Shown in pieces: positions 22,889 through 35,454 of a stretch of DNA of 64,000 nucleotides. How positions within the stretch are numbered: position 1 is the stretch's first letter; every line of letters starts with the position of its first letter. The position numbers were made by a program, and so were the translations under genes. This stretch comes from Dromiciops gliroides (lineage: Eukaryota; Chordata; Mammalia; Microbiotheria; Microbiotheriidae): contig NC_057862.1 in the NCBI RefSeq assembly GCF_019393635.1, forward strand, positions 95,789,159 through 95,853,158, read 5' to 3'. The notes below the pieces were generated by a model that was not told where the DNA came from, ran no database searches, and saw only the letters and a list, made by a program, of their open reading frames with translations.

Positions 22889-23937
22889 CTTCAAAAGCTC
22901 ATAATAATAGTAACAAAGAAAGGGATCATATATGATGCTATATGTGTATGTTCTTCCCCTTTCTGATCTAACTGGGTTCTAGACAGTTAAATAGAGCCTA
23001 AATTCAGTTGAGTGAGTATCAATAAGTGATTATTGTGTACTAAGATCAGGGCAAGGCATTGGGAAAATACAAAGACTACAACATTCCCTATTTTCAAGGA
23101 GCTAATATTCTGCTGGAGATAAATAACATGCACAAATAATACAAAAATATATGAAAAATAAATGCAACATAATTTTTGAAGAATTGAAATACTGTTAATG
23201 ATGGAAGAATTTGTATAAAAGGTGGTATTTGAGTTGGGTCTTGAAGGAAGCTGGGGATGAGGAGAGGTAGACCTGGAAAACAAATGTTTTCAGGCGTGTG
23301 AGATAGCCTGTGCAAAGATGCAGAGACTGAAGATGAAATATCATGTATAAGGAACATCAAATATGACACTTTGACTAAAATCGAGGGGATGAGACACAGT
23401 GATGTGAAAGATAAGTTATAGTTCGATCATGAGAATCTTTCAAAGCCAAACTCAAGAGTTTGTATTTTATCCTAGAGGCAATATGGAGCTACTGAAGGAG
23501 AGTAACAGGATCAGAGCTGTAATATAGAAATATAAATTTGACTAGTGTGTTGAGAATGGTTTGGAGAGCAGAGCCTGGATACAAGATCACTTAAGAGTCT
23601 AATCCATTAAGCCAGGCAAAAGTTACTAAGTACATATGCTAAGGTGGTCCTTTGTTAGTGGAGAGAAGGGAAAGATTGGAAGAGATGTTACAGAGATAGA
23701 ATCAACAAAATAGTAACTGATTAGATATAAAGGCGAAAGGAGAGTGGAGAGTTGAGGATGATTCCAAGATCACAAACCTGGGTTACTAGAAAGTTGGTAG
23801 TGACCACTATAAAAATGGAGAATTTAGGAATGGGGAGAGGTTAACTTTGGAGAAAGATAAATCCTGGTTTAGAAATTTTGACTTGAGGTGCATATGAAAT
23901 ATCCAGCTAGAGATGGAAATCTCAAGACTGGACTCAG

Positions 23938-24846
23938 ACAACTCTGAGGTACCACCTCACACCTATCAGATTGGTTAATATGACAAAAAAGGGAAATAAT
24001 AAATGTTGGAGAAGCTGTGGAAAAATTGGAACACCAATGCATTGTTGGTGGAATTGTGAACTGATCCAGCCATTCTGGAGAGCAATTTGGAACTATGCCC
24101 AAAGTGCTATGGGACTGTGCATACTCTTTTAACTAGTGATACCACTACTAGGTATGTATCCCAAAGAGATCATAGAAAAGGGAAAAAGATCCCCACATAC
24201 AAAAATATTTGTAGCAGTTTCCTTTGTGGTGGCAAAGAATGGGATATTGAGGGAATGCCCATCAATTGGAGAATGGCTGAACAAGTTGTGGTATATGAAT
24301 GTAATGGAATACTATTGTGCTGTAAGAAATGATGAGCAGGAAAATTTCAGAAAAACCTGGAAAGACTTAAGTGGACTGATGCTGAGTGAAGTGAGCAGCA
24401 CCAGGAGAACATTGTACACAGTATCAACAACATTGTGTGATGATCAACTGTGATAGACTTTACTCTTTTCAGCAACACAATGATCCAAGACAATTACAAA
24501 GAACTCATGATGGAAAATGTTCTCCACATCCAGAAAAAAGAACTGTGGATTCTGAATGCAGATTGAACCATACTGTTTCTACTTTTTGGTTGTTTTTTTT
24601 CTATTTTGAGGCTTTTCCTTTGTGCTCTGATTCTTCTTTCACAAAATGACTAATGCAGAAATATGTTTAATGTGATTGTACATATACGACCTATATCAGA
24701 TTGCTTTCTCTCTTGGGGATGGGGGAGGGAAGGAAAGGAGGGAAAAAATTGGAACTAAAAATCTTATGAAAAAAATGTTTAAAGTTATCTTTACATATAA
24801 CTGGAAAATAATAAAATACTTTTATGATTAAAAAAAAGAAAAAAAA
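23938..24846 (+). mobile_element. L1 3' end, sense, inserted in L2, with TSD
   Basis: ORF2 C-terminal remnant and 3'UTR. The start GAGGTACCACCTCACACC is the well-known L1 ORF2 region, and frame residues include the GMYPKEI and LWYMNVMEYYCAVRNDE motifs typical of the L1 ORF2 C-terminus. It ends in an A-rich tail. The flanking duplication is AGACTGGACTCAG (23925-23937) versus AGACTGAACTCAA (24847-24859). It is 5' truncated and inactive. Confidence 0.9.
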
Positions 24847-25392
24847 AGACTGAACTCAAGAAAGAAGATAACTGGGTTTGGAGATTTGGGGTCAACCACC
24901 AAGAGATGACTTAAGAGATCACCAACGGGGTATAGACAGAAGTGAAAAGATATCAGGGCAGAGTCCTGAAGCCCTCCTTCACATTTTGGCCTAAGAGATA
25001 ATGCATAGATAATGATTCAACAAAGTCAGACAGGTAGGAAGTAGTGTCATGAAAACTCAGGAAGGAGAGAATGGTTGAGAATGGCAGATCCTACAGAAAA
25101 GTCATAAAGGATAAAGACTAAAAAAAGACAATAGGATTTAGCAGTTAAAAGATTGTTGGTAACCTTGGAGAAAGCAATTTATGTAAAGTGATAATGGTCA
25201 AAGGTCAGATCACAAGGGATTGAGAAGTTAATGGTAAGTGAGTACATGAAGTCAAGAAATCAGACTTTTCTAGAAGTTTAGCCCTTAAAAGAGAGGAGAG
25301 TATTTAGTTTAGCTTGAGATGATAGAGCCAAATGAAAACTATTTTTTAAAAAAATGGGAGGCATATGTGGATATTTGTAAGCAACTCGAAAG

Positions 25393-25660
25393 GAGGAGCA
25401 GCTGGGTGGCACAGGGGATAGAGTGTGGGATGTGAAGTCAAAAAAATTCATCTTTGTAAGTTCAAATCTGGACTCAGATGTTTAATAGCTATGTGACCCT
25501 GGGCTAGGCACTTGACCCTGTTTGCCTCAGTTCATCATCTGTAAAATGAGATGGAGAAGGATATGACAAACCATTCCTATATCTTTGCCAAGAAAACCCC
25601 AAATGCGGTCACAGAGTCAAACATGATTGAAATGACTGAACAGCATCAATTGGGAAGAAG
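25393..25660 (+). mobile_element. MAR1-type CORE-SINE, sense
   Basis: GAGCAGCTGGGTGGCACAG head, CTGTTTGCCTCAGTTCATC core, and the 3' part GCCAAGAAAACCCCAAATG then AATGACTGAACAGCATCAA. Confidence 0.9.
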
Positions 25661-26284
25661 GCAGTAGATAAAAAGAGTTTGGAAATAGAAGAAAAGGAAT
25701 AATGGAAAGGCCAACCTCTTAGAAGAGGGTAGGGATGGGATCAAGGGAATACATAGAGGGGTTGGTCTTGACAAGAACTTCTTCCATTTTGATAAGCAAA
25801 GGAAAAGAACTCATGGGGTGATATTGAGGGACTCTGTGGTGTAGACTTTGGAAGAAGAGAGAGTTCATGGCACTCTCTTGAGAAAAGATTTGAAACATGT
25901 TGTGCCAAATGTGATAGAAAGCCAATCAAGGAGTTTCCCTGCTGTTTCCTTCTCTGCTACCTACAAATAAGCCCAGATCTCCCCCATCTTTAAAAAACAA
26001 CAATAAAAACCCTTGACATATCTCCAACCATTTTCCTGGATCTTCTTGTCTATTAGTAAAGGGACACTCATATCCCATACTGACAGTTCAGTTGAGATTA
26101 GGAAAAAATTGGTAGTGGACCCGGTTAGCATGGTTTTGTAGCTTCCTCTGTCTTGGTTCAGCATCACTAAGTAGGTGTGGACGAGGTGGTTCATGAAAGT
26201 AATTGAAGTTTGAGGTTTACAAAGGTATAAGCAATAAAAAAGAAGGTAAGAGATTCTGACAAAAGTCAACATGTAAAGGAAATG

Positions 26285-26515
26285 ATTAATTAAAATCAAG
26301 ATGCCATCTCAGACACACCAGCTGTGTTACCCTGGGTAAGTCATTTTGCTTCTTCCTGTTTCTCCATTTGTAAAATGGGGATAATAATAGCAATTCACAC
26401 AATTATTGTGAAGACAGAATGATTTAACATATAATGTGCTTTGCAAACCCCAAAGTATTACATAAATGCTAGTTATCACCACCACCACCACTGTCCTCCT
26501 CCTCCTCCTCCTCCA
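26285..26515 (+). mobile_element. MIR, sense, with CAC/CTC trinucleotide tail
   Basis: CTGTGTTACCCTGGGTAAG, GTAAAATGGGGATAATAATA and TTACATAAATGCTAGTTATC in MIR order, followed by a short CAC and CTC repeat at about 26477-26513. Confidence 0.8.
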
Positions 26516-28605
26516 ATTACATACTAAAGTGATTTCCCTAAAGCACAAGTTTGATCATGTCACCTCCAAATCCATAAACTCCAGTGGCTTCCTATTGCCT
26601 CTAGGAACAAATACAACATGCTCTGTTTGGTATTCAAAGCCCTTCATAACCTAGTCCCTTCCTACCTTGTTAGTCCTCTTACACTTTATTTACCAACATG
26701 TACTCTTTTTTTTCCAGAAAAGTATTTTATTATTGTCCAGTTACATATAGAGATAGTTTTCAACATGTGTTTTTATAAGATTTCTAATTTCACATTTTTC
26801 TCCCTCCCTCCTCCCCAAGACAGCAGGCAATCTATATAGATTATATATGTACACTCATATTAAACACATTTCTGCATTATTCATGCTGTGAAAGAAGAAT
26901 CAGAGCAAAAAGGAAAAACCTCAAAAAAGAAAAACAAAATAGAAATACTATGGTTCAATCTGCATCTAGATTCCATTGTTCTTTTTTACTAGATTTGGAG
27001 AGCATTTTCCATCATGAGTCCTTTGGAATTATCTTGGACCATTGTATTGCTGAGGAGAGTCAAGTCTATCACAGTTGATTAACATACAATGTTGTTGATA
27101 CTGTGTACAATGTTCTCCTGGTTCTGATCATCTCACTCAGCATCAGTTCCTGTAAGTCCTTCCAGGTTTCTCTGAAATCTGCCTGCTGTTTCTTACAGCA
27201 CAAGAGTATTACATTACATTCATATACCACAACTTGTTCAGCCATTCCCCAATTGATGGGCATCCCCTCAATTTCCAATTCCTTGCCACCACAAACAGAA
27301 CAGCTACAAATATTTTTGTACATGTGGGTACTTTTCCCTTTTTTATGATCTCTTTGGGGAAAATACCTAATATTGGCATTGCTGGGTCAAAGGGTATGCA
27401 CAGCTTTATAGACCTTTTGACATACTTCCAAATTGTTCTCCAGAATAGTTGGATCAGTTCACAGCTCCACCAATAATGTATTAGTGTTCCAATTTTTCCA
27501 CAGCTTCTACAAACATTTATTATTTTCCTTTCTTGTCATATTAGTCAATCTGATAGGTATCAGGTGGTACCTCAGAGTTGTTTTAATTTGCATTTCTCTG
27601 ATCAATAATTATTTAGAGCATTTTTCATAGAGCTTTGATTTCTTCATCAGAAAAATGTGTGTTCCTATCCTTTGACCATTTCTCAATTGGGCAATTACTT
27701 AGATTCTTATAAATGTGATTTAGTCCCAGATATATTTTATAAAGATATTATTTTAGAAATTTTAGAAATAAGGCCTTTATCAGAAATACTGGCTATTAAA
27801 ATTGTTTCCCAATTTTCTGCCTCACTTCTAATTTTGGATGTGTTGCTTCTATTTGTACAAAACCTTTTTAGTTTAATATAATCAAAGTCATCCATTTTAC
27901 ATTTCATAATATTCTCTTTCTCTTGTTTGGTCATAAACTGTTTTCCTTTCCATAAATCTGAGAAGTAAACTATTCCTTCCTCTCCTAATTTACCTATGGT
28001 ATCACCTTTTATGCCTAAATCGTGTACACATTTTGACCTTATTTTTGTATACAAAAAAGGTATAAGATGTTGATCTATGCCTAATTTCTGCCATACTATC
28101 TTCAAGTTTTTCCAGCAGTTTTTGTCAAATACTGAGTTCCTATCCCAGAAGCTGAAGTCTTTGGGTTTATAAAACAGTACATTACTACAACATGTTCTCT
28201 TAAATCCAGTGACACTGGACAAACAAAACACTCCATCTCTTGGTTCAAGGCATTTTAAATGCCTGTCCTAGTGCCTGGGATGTTCTCCTTCCTCCACTTC
28301 TACTACTGACCTCCCTGGCTTCCTTTCATGCTTTTAGTCTCAACTGAAATTTCATTTCCTACAGAAAGCCTTCCCTAACCCCTCTCAATTCCAGTACCTT
28401 CTCTCAACAGAGTATTTTGTATTTATCCTTTATATAGCTTGCTTTGTTTATGTTTGGCTATATGTCATCTCCCCCATTAGATTGTAAGCTCCTTGAGCAT
28501 AGGGACTGTCTTTTGCCTCTTTTTGTATTCCCAGCACTTAGCAGTGTCAGGTACATAGCTAAAACTTAATAAATGTTTATTAAATTCTTATTGTTGTTAT
28601 TTCAT
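26516..28605 (+). mobile_element. L2, sense, split by an antisense L1
   Basis: The left part (26516-26707) reads GTTTGATCATGTCACCTCC and TTCAAAGCCCTTCATAACC. The right part (from about 28188) resumes at CACTCCATCTCTTGG, GATTGTAAGCTCCTTGAGC and CTTAATAAATGTTTATTAAA. The two halves are colinear around the L1 at 26708-28187. Confidence 0.88.
26708..28187 (-). mobile_element. L1 (1.48 kb, 5' truncated), antisense, 14-bp TSD
   Basis: The minus strand carries an L1 ORF2 C-terminal frame (28231-27737, 164 codons, starting just outside the element). It includes DYIKLKRFCTNRSNTSKI and SDKGLISKISKI, which match the ORF2 C-terminal domain of mammalian L1. It continues after a frame change as IEGMPINWGMAEQVVVYECN (27323-27069). 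The duplication is CAACATGTACTCTT (26694-26707) versus CAACATGTTCTCTT (28188-28201), one mismatch. Frames are broken, so it is inactive. Confidence 0.93.
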
Positions 28606-28799
28606 AGAGAAGAAAGTGAACATGGAGCAGGGAAAGTAGGGAGGGATAAAGTTACTGGAGGTTGCAGTAAGGAGGGAGAATAACTTTAGGAAGGATGAGG
28701 CACAGAGAGCTGTTCAGAAGAATTTTGGAACCTTGGATCATGGAGGTAAAGAGATCAAAGGGTAGGACCACTGGGTAGAAAGGAGGGGAGAAGGTACTG

Positions 28800-30510
28800 G
28801 TCAGAATTATCTTTTATCTCTATTCTTCATTTTTCCCCACAGCACTGGCTGCCAATAAACATGCTCCCTAATCTTAATTCTTTCTGGACCATACAAGCCT
28901 TATATACTCTGGTTCCTTATCTCTCATCCGTTTTTATAGCAAAGCTTCTGGAAAAAGCTGTCTACAAGTCCTCTACTCTCATTCTCTTCTCAACTGAGCA
29001 ATCTGGCTATTATTCTCAGCATTCCACTTAAATTGCTCTTTTCAAAGTTAAAAAGGATCTCACAACTGCTAAATCAGATAGTCTTTTTCCCCCATTCTTC
29101 TTGACTTCTCCAGAATATTTGACCCAGTTTCCCACCTTCTCACTCTACATTCTTTCTCTCTTCTCTGGGCTTTGGGGGCTTTGTGTTCTTTGTGACACTC
29201 ATCCTCATTCTACCTATTTGATCTTTCTTGTTCTCCTTGACTGGATTATCATGAGACCTCTACCCACCTAGTTGTATGGAGATGTCAGGGAGGAGAAGGG
29301 ACTCTGCTTTAGGCCCTCTTTCCATGTACACTATCTTTTGGTGATCCCATATTCTCAACTATTAGTTCAATTATACTTTCTTATGCTTTCTGTAGTGAAG
29401 GACTTTGTGTCTAGAACATTACATATAAGGCCAGATGTGATTGCGATATTGGTTAGTTTTGTTGAACTTTTTTCCACTTTTTTTTTTTATAAGACATGGT
29501 TCTTTGAGAAGGGAAGAAATAAGAATATGTTGGGAAATTCAAGTAATATAAAAACAAATGATAAAAAATTAAAATTTTAAACAGCAAAAAAACCTACAAA
29601 TATTATCTCTGTGTAACTGACTCTTAGGTCTATATGTCCAGCCTTGGAGTTCCAGTCCAATATCACCAATTGCATATTGGACATTCTAAACTGGATATTC
29701 AATAGGCATCTAAAATCAGCATGCCCTAAATAGAAGTCATCACTCATCCTCAAATTCAACCTTCTCCTCTCCTTCACCTCACATACCCAGTTGTTTTCAG
29801 AGTCCTATCTATTCTACCTCCACAACATCATAGCTACCCTAGTTCAAGCTCTAATCATCTTTCTGTGCTATTGGCATAACCTCCTAATAGGTCTCCCTGT
29901 AGCAGGTCTCTTCACTGCAGTCTGTTCTCCATATAGTTGTCAAAGTGATATTCCTAGAGACTCCCTCATTTCCTCTGTGAACCTCAATGAGTCCCTATTA
30001 TCTTTGGCACCAAATTCACACTTCTGTGTCTGGAATATAGCATTTAATAACAATCTAGAGCTACAATCTGCCTTTCTCGCCTTACATTAGTCCTTCTTAG
30101 ACACTCTACGTTCTAGTCAAACTGACCTTGTTTTAACTCACATGTGTTTATCCACCCCTCATGTTTCTTCCTTTGCATGGGTTGTCCACTATACCTTTGA
30201 AGATATTCCCTTCTTTATTCCACCCCCTTGCAATTCCCAGTTTCTTTCAGAACTCAGTTCAAGGACCATCCCCTACATAAATGTTCCTTCCTGAACTGCC
30301 CCTCCACTTTCTATTGCCTCTCCTCACCAAATTACTTTATATTAAGTGTGTATGTAATCTGTATGTATGTTGCCTCCCTAATAAGACATCCAAGCTCCTT
30401 GAGAATGGGTACCATTTCACTTTTTCTAAATTGTATTCCTAGCACTTTACACAATGCCTGAGAAACAGTAGGCACTCAAAAATGCTTGTTGATTGATTAG
30501 TTGGGAGTTG
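28800..30510 (+). mobile_element. L2, sense, long, with an L1-like insertion
   Basis: L2 internal and 3' sequence: AGCAAAGCTTCTGGAAAAAG, GACCCAGTTTCCCACCTTC, TCTCCCTGTAGCAGGTCTC, TCCAAGCTCCTTGAGAATGG and AATGCTTGTTGATTGATTAG. A segment at about 29395-29600 (TTGTTGAACTTTTTTCC ... TAAAAACAAATGATAAAA) looks like a separate L1-like 3' end with an A-rich tail. Confidence 0.78.
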
Positions 30511-31040
30511 GAGATGTTGAGCACCTGGGAAGTCAGAGTGTTCTTGGAGCTATCAATATATACATTGATATTTCTAAGCATAGAAGAAGATCATGAACTA
30601 TGGGATGAATTACTTGAGCCTACAGGAGAAAGGCACTCAAAAGACACACCGAATTCCTTAAGATTGCTTTAATTTTGACCATATTTAAATTCTGCACTAT
30701 CCCCTGGCAATCAGGTTATGTCATGTGGTGTACATTTAAATGATCATTCCTAACTATTTTGGGAATAGATCCAAATCTTTGCTCTTAACTTGGGGGAGGG
30801 GAGAGACCAAAATCCTGAGTACCTTTAAAATACCTTCTCTCTGCCCCAGGAAATGTTACAAACTTCACTTCCTCTAAGTTTCACCTGCTTGGGTTTCTTA
30901 ATACCTTGCTCTACCTCCATTCATGGATTATCCAACCACTACCAGAGCTGCCTTCACGCTCTAACATGATGCTTTAAACATAAGCAGACATTGTTTGAAA
31001 GCTATTGTTTGTCTAACAAAAACCCTGCTTTGTATCCAAC
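30511..31040. other. Non-repeat interval, nothing recognised
   Basis: AT-rich sequence without a convincing open frame, splice pair or repeat that I know. Confidence 0.5.
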
Positions 31041-31059
31041 ATTCAGTAAAGCTCATAGA

Positions 31060-31245
31060 ATCACAGATTTTAAGCCAGAAGGATCCTTAGAGACCATTGA
31101 TTCTACCTCCTTCATTTTACATATGAGGGAATGAAGGCACAGAAAGGTTAAGTGAACTACCCAGGGTCACACAGCTGTGAGTGTTTGAAGCAATATTTGA
31201 ACCCAGGTTCTCATGACTCCAAGTCCAGTGCTCTTTATACTATAT
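31060..31245 (-). mobile_element. MIR, antisense
   Basis: TTCATTTTACATATGAGGG, GAACTACCCAGGGTCACAC and GACTCCAAGTCCAGTGCTC match the reversed MIR. Confidence 0.8.
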
Positions 31246-32080
31246 TTTTTGTTTCATTCTTAGTTCTGTATCCAGGCTTGGGGTTTTTTTTTCCCCTTCA
31301 CATTTTGTTCTGCCTTTCAAGAAGGTCCAAGGTTATGTTTGTGCCAAATGATTGAGTTTGGAATGACTTCTATCAGAATCTACAAAATTCTTGCGTTGGT
31401 TTGGTATGAAAAGTGGGTGAAATTTTGGATCAGGAACTGGAATTTCATAAACAATAATGAAATCCCAGGTGAACAGCTTTTTGGGCTCACCTTCAGAGAA
31501 GCCAAGTTCACAGAGAGATGAGAACTCCTAACATGTCAGTGTTGGCAGAACCAATCCCATGGGGGAAAAATAGAGTTTCATTGTCAGAAATGCCCCCAGG
31601 AGAAGCACAGAGAGCAATAGTAGCTGCCCTGGGGACAGAGTGGTTCATACCCAAGTTGTCTTGTGAACACATCCAACTCACAGAAATTTTAGGAGCAAGA
31701 AATGACTAATAAAATCCAGAGAGAAGTGCCAGGAAAGCAAATATAACCTGCGACAGAGATAAGATAGAAGACTCCTCTTTAGTGGTAAATTCACACACAA
31801 AAGAGAGTAAAGCATGTGATGATGCGAAGGGAAGGATGAAAAACAACTGTAAAAATCCCATAGACTGTGGAGGTGTCGAGGTGATAGGCATCATACCTGG
31901 GCTGATGTGGAGCAAAGACATCTTTTTCCCTGTGTAGGAAAGGATGTTAAATGGATATGCTTTATGTGAAACAAGGTAGGTTCTAAAAGATTTCCCTGCC
32001 AAATCCTTTTATTCTAGCTCCACAATACTTCTGGCATCTGTTTCTTTTTCTCCCTTCCTATTACCATGATCCTAACAATC
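31246..32080. other. Non-repeat interval, nothing recognised
   Basis: No repeat or gene identified by eye. Frames of 60-98 codons on both strands are low-scoring and have no family resemblance. Confidence 0.45.
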
Positions 32081-32084
32081 AATC

Positions 32085-32290
32085 ACTTAATCGATCCTAT
32101 TTATTAAGTGCCTGTTGTGTGCTAGGTGATGGAAATGCAAGAACCAACAAACAAAAAACAAAGAAAAAAAATACAGCCTCTGCCCTCCTGGAGCCCACAT
32201 CGTATAAAGACAATAATGTACACGTGTGCATGCGGACTACTCACACAACAAATGCATAAAAACGTGATTTGAAAGATCATTATCCCCCTT
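32085..32290 (-). mobile_element. L2 3' end, antisense
   Basis: CTATTTATTAAGTGCCTGTT, TGTGTGCTAGGTGATGG and CTCTGCCCTCCTGGAGCCC are the reversed L2 terminus. Confidence 0.8.
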
Positions 32291-32359
32291 CTAATGAAGA
32301 AAGGTTTTTGAGGGGACTCTGAGCTTCCATTCTTTTCTTTCTTTAATCCGTCCTCCATA

Positions 32360-33010
32360 AAGCCACATAACTTGCCTTAAAGGACAAGTCTGACCTTGGC
32401 ATTCTCCTTTCCATTAATCTTGGGTGGCTTCTACTGTCTCTTGGATAAAATACAAACTTCTCAGCTTGGCTTTTAAAGCACTTCAGTTTTATGGGATATT
32501 ATTTGCCACTCCATGTACTTTACATTCCAGCCAAACTGGGCTGTACACTGCCCCTTCAGCTTGGCATCCACATAACCACCTCCATACCTTTGTACCACAA
32601 CATGACTAGAATGTGTTGTCTCCTCAGTTCTGCCTTATTGAATCCCTATTTCCAGATCTATATACCTCTGCCTCACTTAAATCAGGTGCAAGTCAAGACA
32701 TCACCCTTCTGATGTCATTGGTCTTCTTTGAGAATGAGGGAGGAACTAAAAACAATAAGAACCCCTAGATTTCCTTAAGGCTCAGTTTATGTGTGGCTGC
32801 CTACAGGAAACTTTTCTGATTCCCTTAATTGTCAGTGCCCTTTTCCTCCTCAAATTACCTTTTATATGTTTGTTTACATGCTATGGCACTTAAGTAAAAT
32901 ACAGGCTCCCGAAGGGCAGGGATTTTTTCCCCCAATTATATCTTACTCTCCTTAAGTTCTAGCACAGTGCCTATTGCATTGTAGATATTTTTTTAAAGTA
33001 TTTGTTGAAT
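32360..33010 (+). mobile_element. L2, sense, with an inserted RTE 3' fragment
   Basis: AAGGACAAGTCTGACCTTGG, ATTCCAGCCAAACTGGGCTG, then after the insertion CTTAAGGCTCAGTTTATGTG and GAAGGGCAGGGATTTTTTCC. The L2 is interrupted at about 32655-32758. Confidence 0.82.
32655..32758 (+). mobile_element. RTE-type LINE 3' end (or derived SINE), sense
   Basis: CTGATGTCATTGGTCTTCTT followed by GAGAATGAGGGAGGAACTA and a short AAC/AATA tail. This is the terminus shared by marsupial RTE elements and SINEs that use it. The same end appears on the minus strand at about 46022. Confidence 0.7.
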
Positions 33011-33200
33011 TAATTTGGCCCAGTTCATAGAACACTGAACTTAAAGGAAATCTGAGTTCAAAACCTAACTTACTTGTTATGTGATCTTAGCCAAATCAGT
33101 TAAAATTCTCTCAGCCTCAGTTTAACATTTGTAACATTATGAGGCCAGGCTTAGTGACTTCCAAGGTATAGCCTAGCCCTAAACCCATACGCTACCATAA
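33010..33200 (+). mobile_element. MIR, sense
   Basis: GAAATCTGAGTTCAAAACC, TATGTGATCTTAGCCAAATC and CTCAGCCTCAGTTTAACATT in MIR order. Confidence 0.75.
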
Positions 33201-33477
33201 ATATTATATAAATTAAATCTATTTTTATACCTATGATCCTATGTACTCATTGAGTGTTGGTATTCTGAATTATGATCCAGAAGCACTACAGTATCCTCAG
33301 GAAACAAGAAATCTTTTAACTAAGTCCATTATACTCTATTTAGTAAAGCAGGAGAGTGGCCTGATACATTGCAGGACCGTTTTCAATGAGGTTTAAACAA
33401 AGAGCTTACCCCCTCAGTAAACTAGGTCAATTGAATAAATGTGTTTTAAGCACATTAATTGTTCAGAGCACTTTGAA

Positions 33478-33905
33478 AAGTTTCCTCTGTAAAATGGGGA
33501 TAATAATAGAACTTACCTCCCAGTGTAGTTGTGAGGATGAAATGAAAGAAAATATGTAAAGCACTTTGAGAACTTTAAAGCCCTATTTGATGATAGCTCC
33601 TATCACCACCACCACCATTATCACTACCACCACCACCACCATCTTTATCATCACCACCACTGCAACCACCATAATCATCAGGCAACTAAGTGGCAGCATA
33701 GAGTGCTGGGACAAGAGTAAGGAAGACCTGAGTTCAAATTCAGACTTTACTAGCTGTGGGATATTGGGCAAGTTACTTAACTTTTATTTGCCTCAGTGTC
33801 CTCAACTGTAAAATCTGTATAATAATGGCACCTACCTCTCAGGGTTGTTATGAGGATCAAATGGCACATAGTAGGTTCTATATAAAGCCTAGCTATTGTC
33901 CTTGC
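33478..33905 (+). mobile_element. Two MIR copies, sense, separated by a (CAC/CAT)n repeat
   Basis: The first MIR tail (GTAAAATGGGGATAATAAT) runs into a CACCAC/ATCATC trinucleotide tract at 33600-33680. The second MIR (33690-33905) carries GACCTGAGTTCAAATTCAG and GTTGTTATGAGGATCAAATG. Open frames of poly-Thr or poly-Val here are repeat translations. Confidence 0.8.
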
Positions 33906-35450
33906 CAAAGTTTTTTACCCTAGGATAATAGGGCCTATTTTGAGTGGAAAAGAAAAGAAGGGGAAAAGATAAGAAAAGCTAAAGGTGTTCCCTATCCTCA
34001 GACTGCCATGCTCAGCAGGAGGTTAATGCTTCCCCCAAGAAAACCATTCACCACATGGGAAGCTGTAGAAAGACCATCCACCACAAGAGTCTTTCACAAG
34101 ATTAATTACTGCAATTGCAGAAAATGCAGTTTGTGGTTACCTGCCTTACCCTGTGGTGCACAAGGGGGCTTTCAAATTACTCCTGGCCCTTGTGGTTTGC
34201 AATACCAAGCTGGAGACACAGGATTCGGCAGCTCCTGGACCTGTGTCTATCTCTGTCTAACAGGATGCTTAGGAAGCTATTCCTCCAATGAGAGTGTAAA
34301 TTACTGGGCACACAGAATGGCTCGTTTGGCATTGTTGCTCCCTGTAAGAGCTGGCTTATGGTCCTAGGGAAAATAGAGGACATCACATCACCCCATCACC
34401 GCCAACTCACAGACTAAAAGATTACCATGTGGCTTCACCTCGTGAGCCTCGATCTTGTTCTATTACTACTGACAATTGATTCAGCATTGCAAGAGCTGCT
34501 CTACTTGACAAATTACCATATGAAACTGTCTCCAGAAGATAATTAGATTACCGCCCCCACTTTAAGAGAAGGAACAGAGGATTAAACACCCCTAGGATAG
34601 CATCCGTGTATTGCTCAACTGAGAATATTTACATTTCTGTTCCTGATTTCAGAGCATTAAGATAAGGGTATCACCCCCATTGGTGCTACATGAGCAAAAT
34701 CTGCACTTGTGATTTGAGGGCTCAAATCCACCCAAAGATATTAAATGATTTTTTCCTCCCTTGTTCATGGTTTCGACCCATAGGTATTTACAGCCAAGGT
34801 CAGCTGGGTAGGACTGCTCTAGACTGCTCTAACTTCTTAGTGGGATCTAATCCCCTATTTCGAAACTTTGTTTCTCAGAAAATCATCTCCAGTCTTTACA
34901 TATCCAGCCAGTCCTGCCAGTCATTCCTTTTCTGGGACCTGGTGTTTATTACCATTGAAGGTGAAGATATCCAGAGTGAAAATCTATCAGGACCCCTAGC
35001 TAACCCTCTGTGGGTGGATTCTGGCTCAGAAAGTACCTTCACACTTTCTTTCTCTGCCTGCAAATTTTTACCTCTTCCTGTCTCTGCTCCGAATCCCAGA
35101 AGCCTTGGGAAGAAATAGCAGAATGATGATTTGCACGGTCTCAACAAAGATGGTTTTTATAGCACAGTGGAAGCCACCTGTAATACCTAACATAAGGATG
35201 GCAGCCCACTGCTATTGAAGTGAATGGAGTATAATCTTTTTGAATAGCTATTATCAAAGCCAAGGCAAGTGAAGTTGGCTAAAATAGGAGGTATCATTTG
35301 CTGATTTTATAAGGACTTTATTCCAACCTTAGGAAAGGAACTTTTAGAAAGTATTCATAAAATGAGACAGGTAAAAAGTATGACAAGCAATAAGAGAAAT
35401 GGTATAACTAATATCCAATTTCTAATTAGCTCAAGTTCTTTCATCTTACC
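33906..35450. other. Repeat-poor interval, with an unassigned 142-codon frame at 34690-35118 (+)
   Basis: About 1.5 kb without a repeat that I recognise. A plus-strand frame of 142 codons starts at ATG 34690 (MSKICTCDLRAQIHPK) and ends at 35118. Its composition is unremarkable, and I see no known domain, flanking splice sites or signal peptide. It may be a decayed retrocopy or chance. Another frame of 119 codons (34008-34367) is equally unassignable. Confidence 0.4.
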
Positions 35451-35454
35451 AGTG

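Larger units (their letters stand above)
22985..26280 (-). mobile_element. Long L2 in antisense, interrupted by an L1 and a MAR1
   Basis: Begins ATAAGTGATTATTGTGTAC and TTTTCAAGGAGCTAATATTC (reversed L2 end). It runs through GGAGCTACTGAAGGAGAG, GATGATTCCAAGATCAC and GGCAGAGTCCTGAAGCCC, and probably continues from 25665 to about 26280 (TAGAGGGGTTGGTCTTGAC). Inserted within it are a sense L1 (23938-24846) and a sense MAR1 SINE (25393-25660). Confidence 0.75.

Noticed and set aside
22620..22890. Considered as an Alu-like SINE
   Set aside because: It contains the 7SL S domain, which Alu elements lack, and marsupials do not carry Alu.
27737..28231. 164-codon minus-strand frame as a possible gene
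   Set aside because: It is the C-terminal part of a truncated L1 ORF2, with an L1 target-site duplication around the element.
32655..32758. Considered as part of the surrounding L2
   Set aside because: The GATGTCATTGGTC...GAGAATGAGG end belongs to RTE-type elements and interrupts the L2 order.
33566..33811. 81-codon frame with poly-Thr
   Set aside because: It is a CAC/ATC trinucleotide repeat between two MIR copies.
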